Of a stretch of 50,270 nt of DNA, positions 43,397-50,270 are shown in pieces (position 1 is the first letter of the stretch; every line of letters starts with the position of its first letter). The notes under the pieces are model-generated. The model searched no databases and was not told the DNA's origin. It worked only from the letters and a program-made list of their open reading frames with translations. The position numbers were made by a program, and so were the translations under genes. Location of the stretch: positions 1-50,270 of the forward strand of contig MU621216.1 in NCBI GenBank assembly GCA_025399215.1, given 5' to 3'. This DNA is from Globomyces pollinis-pini (taxonomy: Eukaryota > Chytridiomycota > Chytridiomycetes > Rhizophydiales > Globomycetaceae).

Positions 43397-44768
43397 TTAT
43401 TTTAGAACATTAGAAGGAGGCAAAAGTGAATAGCGAAAACAGCATCGTATGAGCTCTGAACTAGTAAACAGTCCCGTCCGAGAGAGAATATGCAAACCAA
43501 AGGAATTCCGAAGAAGCAACACATCAGCAAGTAACCGTAGATCGACTTCGTAAAATGATTCGGTCATTATTTGAAACATATGAGAGATACAATCAAATGG
43601 TAGTATGCCTTGTAGCAGAAGTATTTTAGACCGATTTTTGATTAGGGAAATGGCATTCTGAGTTTTCCTTGTTCGTTTATCGAGAACAGTATTCCAAGCT
43701 GGAACTCGATCTGAATACTGAAAACTAATACCAAACAGCATGGAAAGCAATGCTGGATGTGGGTTATAGTTCGAGAGCAAGTATGGTAGATTAATATCTG
43801 AAAATGTACAGTTGAACACAGTGAGAGTTGTATTATACCTAAATCCTGTATCTAAGATTGATTTCATAGCATCAATAGAATGACAATCGCCAAAGGATAA
43901 GTTCGAAATTATTTTGTTTCTAGTTAAAAACATTCCTAATTGAATTGCTTGATTTTCCATAATTATCATTGATCGCTCAAAATGAAGCGATTCCAAATTA
44001 GTATTGTCTTGTATTTTAGCTAGCCAATTGAAAGAAAACGGCATGTTTGACTCCCCAATCCGTAATGTGATTAATGGTGTATTCTCATTCAACAATTGCT
44101 CTAAAGAAGTCATTGCAGAGTCTGGAAAGCCGGTATTCGTTATATCCAAGGTATTTAGTTTCTTATGTTCTTTTAGTGCTCCGAGAATAATTATCAAACT
44201 GTCTCCTATCATATTTCTAGAAATGTCCAAAGAACCAATGGAGGTATTAATCGACAAAAAGTGTCCTAATGCTTTTGCGCCTACAAGTTCCATACCAACA
44301 TCAACTAATTGCAAAACTTTGAGTGTTTTCGTTGATTTGATCGCTGCCAGAAGACTAAATATTACCACATCTAAACACAATTAACTATTTCATAATACCT
44401 CCTAAATAATTTCCCGCAAAGCATAGGTTTCTTAAATGGTGTTGGGTCGGAAGTGAGCGAGATAAGGCAGTAATGGAGTCTCGATTCAGCAGGGGTGCTA
44501 TAGCGCGACTGTGTAATGTGAATTCCGATAAGGAACCATCAGCAATTCCATTAATAATTAAATTAATTAATTTAGAATCCAGTACATTAGTTTCAGCGTA
44601 TGATAAAGACACACTAGTCACCTTGTCCATTGCAGACTGTAAATACAAGGAGGCATCTTCTAAGGAAAGGCTGGGATTGAATTTGGAATTGTTTTGGAGA
44701 GAGTATTTCTTGATGTGCTTCAATATACTATACCAAGCTTGGTATTCAGGCAATAGTTGTAATTTCAT
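43397..44768 (-). CDS. leucine-rich repeat protein (RNase-inhibitor-type LRRs)
   Basis: Exons complement(join(43397..44370,44399..44768)), intron 28 nt, 447 aa. Repeated segments such as LKVLQLVDVGMELVGAKALG, TSIGSLDISRNMIGDSLI, LNTLDITNTGFPDSAM and TNLESLHFERSMI follow the RNase-inhibitor/NLR LRR pattern (about residues 75-330). The last 100 residues are helical without LRRs. No signal peptide, NACHT or F-box, so it is probably an intracellular adaptor. The intron lies within the LRR block at NYLG|D. Confidence 0.75.
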
Positions 44769-44975
44769 GCAAAGAATATTAATTGTACGTCACCACCAAC
44801 CGTGTCTTAAAAAATACAGATCACCAACAGTAGTGTATTTAGAATATCAATAGAATAAGGTAGAGGAATTAAATGTAATTTATCCTAGTGCGTTATTAAT
44901 TTGTGGAGATGGATTATGCATTGACTTCTTAGTTCCAACGTGATTCTGATCGAGCCTCAGTCAGTGCGGAATTCA

Positions 44976-44983
44976 TATAAAAA
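44976..44983 (+). promoter_or_regulatory. TATA box of the carboxypeptidase gene
   Basis: TATAAAAA, 30 bases before the ATG at 45006. The out-of-frame ATG at 44987 would lie only 11 bases away, which favours 45006 as the start. Confidence 0.55.
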
Positions 44984-45005
44984 GCAATGAAATTCTTTGA
45001 CTTTT

Positions 45006-46652
45006 ATGATGCTTTTCTCAGTCTTAATTTCGCTTGTATTGGCAAAGAAGCATTTGGTTAACCAAGTGGATCTGTTTATGGATACTTCTATTCACCTGGG
45101 AAATACTCACTCTGCTACTCATGCTTCCCACCACGAAAAGATCTCTCCTTTTGTTTCCAGATCTACTAAAGTTACTACTACTTCCACTGGAAAGAAACAG
45201 GAATGGAACGTTTTCACTCACTCTGCTTTCCCTAAATACTCTATTCGTACCAAGGAAGACTCTAAATTGTGCGATCCATCTGTTAAACAGGTACTAATTA
45301 TTACTTTTAATCATAGATCACTGGTTACTTGGATGTTGATGATGAAAAACACTTCTTCTTTTGGTTCTTTGAATCAAAGTCAAAACCTAAAACTGATCCC
45401 CTAGTCTTATGGTTGAACGGTGGCCCTGGTTGCTCCAGTCTCACTGGGCTACTAATGGAACATGGTCCTTGTCGTCCTACCGCTGGTGGTGCAGATACTG
45501 TACCTGACCCATCTTCATGGAATACCGATGCAAATATCATTTACTTGGATCAAGTAAGAATATTAATCATTTAATTTCTAGCCCGTAAATGTGGGATTCA
45601 GTTACTCTGAAGGATCTTCTCCAACTAACTCTGATGATGTTGGTGTAGATGTACATGCATTCCTTCAAGTCTTTGTTCAAGCTTACCCTAAATATGCTGC
45701 ACTTCCTTTCCACGTTACTGGTGAATCATATGCTGGTCATTATATCCCTGCAATTGCCAAAGTCATTCTAGATGCCAATAGTTTGATGAAAAATGACAAA
45801 ACCCCTAAATTACTTTCTGATGAAGGTATTGGGTTCATCAACTTGACTTCTATTGCGATTGGAAATGGTTTAACTGATCCGCTTACCCAATATGAGTACT
45901 ACCCCGACATGGCTTGTGATACCAAATATGGACCAATTTTGCCAGAAGAAACTTGTGATGAAATGCGTGGAAAGTACAACACTTGTAAATCTTTAATCAG
46001 TGCTTGTTACCAATACAAAACCCCATTCACATGTGTGTAAGTGTCAATATTGGTTAATTTCTAGACCTGGTTCCTTCTATTGTAACTCAGCAATGATTCA
46101 ACCTTTCCAATCCACTGGTTTGAATATCTACGATATCCGAAAGAAATGTGACCCATCCAACCCTCTCTGTTACGATATTTTGAATGATATTGAAGCTTAT
46201 CTAAACCGCGCCGATGTTCAAGAAGAATTAGGGGTTGATGTTCAATATGAAGGATGCAAGCGTAATATCAACATGAACTTTTTATTGGCTGGTGATTGGA
46301 TGCACCCATACGTAGAGTATGTTCCATACATTCTCGAGTCTGGCGTGAAAGTATTGATCTATGCTGGTGATGCTGATTTTATCTGTAACCACATTGGAAA
46401 CAAGGCATGGGTACTTGCATTAGAATGGGAAGGACAAGAAGCTTTCAATGCTGCTGAAGACTGGAAATGGACCTCCAAGATCACCAAACGTGAAGCAGGT
46501 GAATTCCGTATGGCTGGTAACTTGGCTTACTTGCGTGTTTACGAGGCTGGACATATGGTTCCTTATGATCAAGTAAGGTTTTTTATTATTAATTGTAGCC
46601 TGAACATTCTTTGGAATTCTTTAGCATGTGGATCCATGGACATAAGAAATGA
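45006..46652 (+). CDS. serine carboxypeptidase, S10 (CPY-like)
   Basis: Exons 45006..45290, 45317..45553, 45582..46036, 46065..46572, 46599..46652; introns 26, 28, 28 and 26 nt; 512 aa. Signal peptide [13 protein letters not shown], then a propeptide of about 75 residues. Mature domain: [32 protein letters not shown], Ser in [12 protein letters not shown], Asp in [14 protein letters not shown] and His in [12 protein letters not shown], so the full triad is present. Disulphide cysteines are typical of the family. S10 enzymes cleave C-terminal residues at acidic pH in the vacuole or outside the cell. The short last exon encodes [19 protein letters not shown] upstream, as in the lipases. Confidence 0.93.
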
Positions 46653-46839
46653 TTTGTTTAGGAATAAAGTTTCTTCAGTAAATACTTTAAATAATTTGGT
46701 TGCATTGAATTTATGAAACCAAAATGAGATAACATTACTAGCAGAATAGTGAGCAACATGAAGTACAAGAACTACATTCTCAATACTGCAATAATCAAAC
46801 TATTGGTGACGAATACTTTTCTAAACTAATTATATTGAA

Positions 46840-47760
46840 TTAAACCTGAACTGAACCAGATTGAATTGGATCAATGGTATTCCAGTTATGAGCCATGTCA
46901 GTAACTCCTGAGGGATCTTTAGAGGCATCAGGATTGGAACATTGAAGGTGTGACAAAAGTACTTGCCCATACTGCAAATTGAACTTGGACCGTAAAGCAA
47001 GTGTAGTAATAGTAACAGCACTATCAAATAATAAGGGAATTCCATTAGCAATCAGTATTTTGATGAAAATGTCCAATAGCAACACGATCCAAATCACAAT
47101 ATAATCTAACCAAATATTTCCTGATTTGTATATTGCCAAGGATGACTTAAAATCGATCAACTGGTTAGAGGTTGAATTAGAAGTTTCTTCATCAATTGGT
47201 TGAGATTGATTCACACACGTCAACAAATACAAGTCAATAAAAGACGCCAACAATTCCGTTGCTATCACCAAAAAGATATTTAAAGGTTTAAAATAAAACC
47301 TGTTAAATTTTGATTTGTTTAAAGGTAGACCTTTGGGTATAGTTTCAATGGCAGCCAAGTAAATTGGTATCAATGTGATAATTGGTATCAGGTATAAGAT
47401 TGGCCAAAATGCATACAATTTTCTGAATGTACTGAGGTGAGATTGAGCTGCTCCCAATCTTGCAAACGAGTTATGATTGATGATAACCAGTCCATATTGA
47501 ACGATAGTGAATACAATCAATGTGAAGATATTTGAAACCACGTTATTGACTGCTAAATAATTCAATAGATAGGAAAATATAGAGCATGTGGAAGCAAACA
47601 ACAGAATCAATGATAAGAGTGTTTGTCGATGTTTGTCATTCACAAGACTAATATGAAGTCCATGAGTGCGCAGTATACAAGAATTGATAAATACATTTAG
47701 ACAACTGAAAGCAACTCCTGATATTGCAGTAATCAAATAAACTGTGCCTGTATTGTCCAT
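46840..47760 (-). CDS. unnamed polytopic membrane protein, family B member 2
   Basis: 306 aa from the ATG at 47760; no earlier in-frame ATG, though the frame stays open about 95 bases further. A 23 nt intron (GTGACG...ATGAG) joining the ATG at 47840 to this frame is possible and would add about 20 residues. Shared with member 1: THGLHISL, RQTLLSLILLF, IVQYGLVIINHN, LYLIPIITLIPIY, YFKPLNIFLVIATE, ANGIPLLFDSAVTITTLAL. About seven hydrophobic segments. The helix 5-6 loop (EETSNSTSNQ) and C-terminal tail differ from member 1. Function unknown. Confidence 0.7.
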   Translation of the reverse strand: MDNTGTVYLITAISGVAFSCLNVFINSCILRTHGLHISLVNDKHRQTLLSLILLFASTCSIFSYLLNYLAVNNVVSNIFTLIVFTIVQYGLVIINHNSFARLGAAQSHLSTFRKLYAFWPILYLIPIITLIPIYLAAIETIPKGLPLNKSKFNRFYFKPLNIFLVIATELLASFIDLYLLTCVNQSQPIDEETSNSTSNQLIDFKSSLAIYKSGNIWLDYIVIWIVLLLDIFIKILIANGIPLLFDSAVTITTLALRSKFNLQYGQVLLSHLQCSNPDASKDPSGVTDMAHNWNTIDPIQSGSVQV

Positions 47761-48206
47761 TGAGCAATTTGAGTTGATAAATGTTGCTATATATAGAACT
47801 AAAGGTCCCGTCTCATAGGCTTCATCAACGTCACCCACATGTATGATTAATGTTTATAATTGTGTTTGGTAATGAACAGCAACCTAATCTTCCTCTAATT
47901 AATTATTTGCCATTCAAATACATTGAACTGGTACTTGCACTGTTTTTCCAGTGTTTATCGTAAAGATATTATAGCATCAAGTTGTTTAGTTTCAAATGGA
48001 AGGCAGACCGAGCCTTCACACGCTTTTTGGTTGTGGGTTCAGAAACCTATAGGTGGGTATATCCACTAAATTGAGTATCAACAAACCTTGGTTATGTGAA
48101 ATTAAGTTTAGAATTGTTAAGTTATTGACTGAAACTCTATTGAAATCCACTATTTTACCGCATTTCATTTGAACTTAGAGGAAAAAGTTTGTAATCAAAA
48201 CTAACA
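47761..48206. other. divergent spacer, no gene seen
   Basis: About 445 bases between family B member 2 and the phosphodiesterase gene, both reading outward. AT-rich, no clear TATA box or ORF. Confidence 0.4.
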
Positions 48207-49131
48207 ATGAAATTCCTGACGTTGAATATGTATCTAAGACCACCATTCATTCAATCAAATGGCGGAGATTATAAATGGGAAAGGGTTGAGGAATTGTTGA
48301 AAGTATTAGCTGATTACGATGTTGTTGTTTTGCAGGAATGCTTTAAGGCCTTTTCATCAAGAGCTAATTATTTGATTCAAAGGGCTGCGGATATTGGACT
48401 GATTTATCATGCTGTCCCAATCAGTAATTGGTTGGATTTTCAAATCGATGGCGGATTGTTGGTTTTAAGTAGATATCCATTAGAAAATCAAGACTTTTGT
48501 AAATTCAAGAACAGTGCACACTCTGATAGGTATTCATAATCATTCGCTGACGTATTTTGTAGTTTAGCAGCGAAAGGGTGTTTTTACACTGAAATTATCA
48601 TCAATAGTGTTCATCTACAGATATTCACGACCCATACTCAAGCGTCGTATGATGATTTACAGGATCAAACTCCTGCATTGGAAGCCAGAAAAAGTCAATT
48701 TGAACAAATAGCCAAATTCATACAAGAAAAGAAAAAAGTCAATCAAGTATGTATTCTTGCTGGTGATTTTAACGTGGATGGTCTTCCTCAGACAAATGAT
48801 AAGAGTCATTCAGATGAATATCAGAATATATACGACATTCTATCACATAATGCAGTAAATATTTCCTTTTTAATCTCTTTAGACATTTCAATGGAAAGAC
48901 ATTATTTTTGATAAACTGGGACATCACCCAATTACCACATCATCTATTCATAAATTACAACCCGACACATGTTCTAAATGTCTAGATTATGTTTTTATTC
49001 ATAATGAATCGAGTAGATTTATTGTTAAAGATTGTAAAATACAGGAGTTTAAGGTCGACGAAAACCCAAAGGGAATCACCAATGTATCAGATCATTGTGG
49101 GGTTTCTTTTAACTTTAATATTCAAACATAA
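48207..49131 (+). CDS. neutral sphingomyelinase-like EEP phosphodiesterase
   Basis: Exons 48207..48529, 48563..48854, 48883..49131; introns 33 and 28 nt; 287 aa. Endonuclease/exonuclease/phosphatase fold: FLTLNMYLRPP with the metal-binding Asn, VVVLQECF (catalytic Glu), THTQA, ILAGDFNVDG (Asp, Asn), CLDYVFIH and ITNVSDHCGVSF (Asp-His). All active-site elements are present. The NMYLRPP opening and overall length fit sphingomyelinase C-type members rather than DNA-repair or deadenylase ones. No signal peptide or C-terminal membrane helices, so it is probably cytosolic. Substrate could be another phosphodiester. Confidence 0.72.
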
Positions 49132-49255
49132 TGTGAATCGAAACTTGTGCTAATATAATCTATCAATCTAAGTTTCGTGAATCATTTAATTGTACTGAAT
49201 ATACCTTAAGATCTACTAGTATTTAAAGTTCAAAAGTAATAATAAAGCTGATTTA

Positions 49256-49822
49256 TTATAATAAGATAAGAACTGCACCAACAAATATAGTATGCGCTAG
49301 TGTATATGAACATGCCGCAGAATTCTTGTTTGTAGGACTTGGACTTGGTGTACTCTCGGTTTTCTTTGAAGCAACAGATGAACCATCAGATAAACCAGCA
49401 AAATTGGTGTTTTGGGCCATTCCAACCGCAGTTTGAGCAGCATACAATTGTTGTTCAGCAGCACTTAATCGCCCAGCATCTCCTGCAACCTTCGCAGCAG
49501 CGTACTCTCCTTGAGCAGCTAATAATCGTGGATTTGTGTCTTCACTTTGATTACTTATCGTCTGAGCGGCAGCTAATTCGGATTTAGCAGCTTTTAAGCG
49601 ATATGGTTCGCCAGCAGCTTGCGCTGCGATGAACTCGTTTTCTGCTGCTGTCAACCGTTGAGCATTACCCAGTTTTTGACAACCAGCAATCAAATCTGTC
49701 AAGGTTTGAGCAGGTTTACCAGCAATTATCCCTTCGGTATACGCTTTCATGTCACATTTTGCTTCTCGAACTGACAGCTCTCCAAAGGCAAGGGTAGCAA
49801 GGAACAGTATTTGAAGTTTCAT
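49256..49822 (-). CDS. Ala-rich repeat surface protein, probably GPI-anchored
   Basis: 188 aa from the ATG at 49822, chosen because MKLQILFLATLAFGELSV is a good signal peptide (an ORF continues upstream to 49885). Residues 56-134 are four degenerate repeats of about 20 residues, pattern RLxAAxxExxAAQxxG (RLTAAENEFIAAQAAG, RLKAAKSELAAAQT, RLLAAQGEYAAAKVAG, RLSAAEQQLYAAQT), likely helical hairpins. A Ser/Thr/Pro stalk and a C-terminal hydrophobic segment (YTLAHTIFVGAVLILL) suggest GPI attachment. Two cysteines flank the N-terminal segment. Not recognised. Confidence 0.65.
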   Translation of the reverse strand: MKLQILFLATLAFGELSVREAKCDMKAYTEGIIAGKPAQTLTDLIAGCQKLGNAQRLTAAENEFIAAQAAGEPYRLKAAKSELAAAQTISNQSEDTNPRLLAAQGEYAAAKVAGDAGRLSAAEQQLYAAQTAVGMAQNTNFAGLSDGSSVASKKTESTPSPSPTNKNSAACSYTLAHTIFVGAVLILL

Positions 49823-50176
49823 TTTAATTTGGTAGGTTATCCACCTTCGATAGAATTGGTTTAATCTACGGATAAAGTGTTTCAACCTGTTTCAATCTCT
49901 GTTTAACAAAAACCACTCCAATGGGTAGCACTTTTCAATTCTTCCTATTACATGAAGTAGTTTTTACATTTTTAAGTACAAAAGGAAGCTAAAACATTTC
50001 ATTCCGAACCTTGTAACACAATATAATTTCAGGAACAAAACTAAAGGGATCCTCGGATAAAATACATGAGACAAACGCCGGCTCAATTTCACAAATCTTT
50101 TTGGATTCGTTGTAAAAAATTCAAATTTAAAGAAAAGAAACCAAAAGTGGTCATTTTATTCTAACTCTCGATTATT
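49823..50176. other. spacer, no gene seen
   Basis: About 350 AT-rich bases between the Ala-rich protein and the partial gene at the right edge. Confidence 0.4.
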
Positions 50177-50270
50177 TCACGGCTTTCCACACATATCTTT
50201 GAGGTAACCAAAGAACAGATTAGCTTGAGAAACATTTTCAGTTTGAAATTCCCAATGGCGACCGCCAATA
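50177..50270 (-). CDS. possible C-terminus of a further gene (partial)
   Basis: On the minus strand an open frame enters from the right edge and ends at TGA (50177-50179), encoding GGRHWEFQTENVSQANLFFG then YLKDMCGKP. Only 31 codons are visible, too few to identify. The residue mix looks like coding sequence. Confidence 0.35.
   Translation of the reverse strand, partial: IGGRHWEFQTENVSQANLFFGYLKDMCGKP

Noticed and set aside
1..50270. CRISPR arrays, bacterial operons, transposase genes, rRNA genes
   Set aside because: Looked for and not seen; the window is eukaryotic with spliceosomal introns and no recognisable mobile-element ORF.

Overview
The window is nuclear DNA from an AT-rich, gene-dense, early-diverging fungus. 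About 35 protein genes are interrupted by roughly 90 very short GT-AG introns. Most are 22-40 nt, and a small second class is 77-86 nt. I placed the introns by reading-frame continuity and by matching the spliced proteins to known families. The gene set is fungal: secreted class 3 lipases, an Egh16/LPMO-like secreted protein, a DUF1769 protein and a CPY-like carboxypeptidase. An MKS1 (B9-domain, ciliary transition-zone) homologue and a probable HAUS3 augmin subunit point to a lineage that makes, or recently lost, a flagellum (chytrid-grade, Rozella- or Olpidium-like). The species cannot be named from sequence alone.

Layout. 1-3.5 kb: the 3' end of an unknown gene, a Cys-rich surface protein, and a mitochondrial-type DEAD-box helicase (minus). 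4-12.3 kb: a same-strand tandem array of five secreted class 3 lipases with shared exon structure and shared promoter motifs; it contains a small minus-strand gene and an apparent relic promoter. 12.5-18.4 kb: a long coiled-coil protein, a large disordered protein and a GPALPP1/DUF3752 protein. 18.4-21.3 kb: MKS1 (minus) diverging from PGAP3/PER1. 21.4-23.7 kb: two tandem copies of an unnamed seven-helix membrane family (family A). 23.8-28.8 kb: VPS41 (minus, 16 exons), a GT14-like glycosyltransferase and a tiny acidic protein. 29-32.5 kb: a third family A member, an acidic unknown and the LPMO-like protein with a lysine-rich tail. 33-38.1 kb: DUF1769 protein, HAUS3-like, a fourth family A member, TYW3. 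39.2-40.2 kb: a sixth, divergent lipase. 40.3-50.3 kb: a small coiled-coil protein, a protein with an internal repeat, two members of a second polytopic membrane family (family B), an LRR protein, the serine carboxypeptidase, a sphingomyelinase-like phosphodiesterase, an Ala-rich repeat surface protein and the end of another gene.

Functionally the window mixes housekeeping genes (HOPS/VPS41, wybutosine synthesis, GPI remodelling, mitochondrial RNA helicase) with a secretory, nutrient-acquisition arsenal (six lipases, carboxypeptidase, LPMO-like protein, GPI-type surface proteins) and six predicted multi-pass membrane proteins in two families I cannot name. TATA boxes about 30-48 bp before the start codon were seen upstream of seven predicted secreted or surface genes. 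The six family A and B proteins, with invariant C-terminal splicing in family A, are the best candidates for something undescribed.
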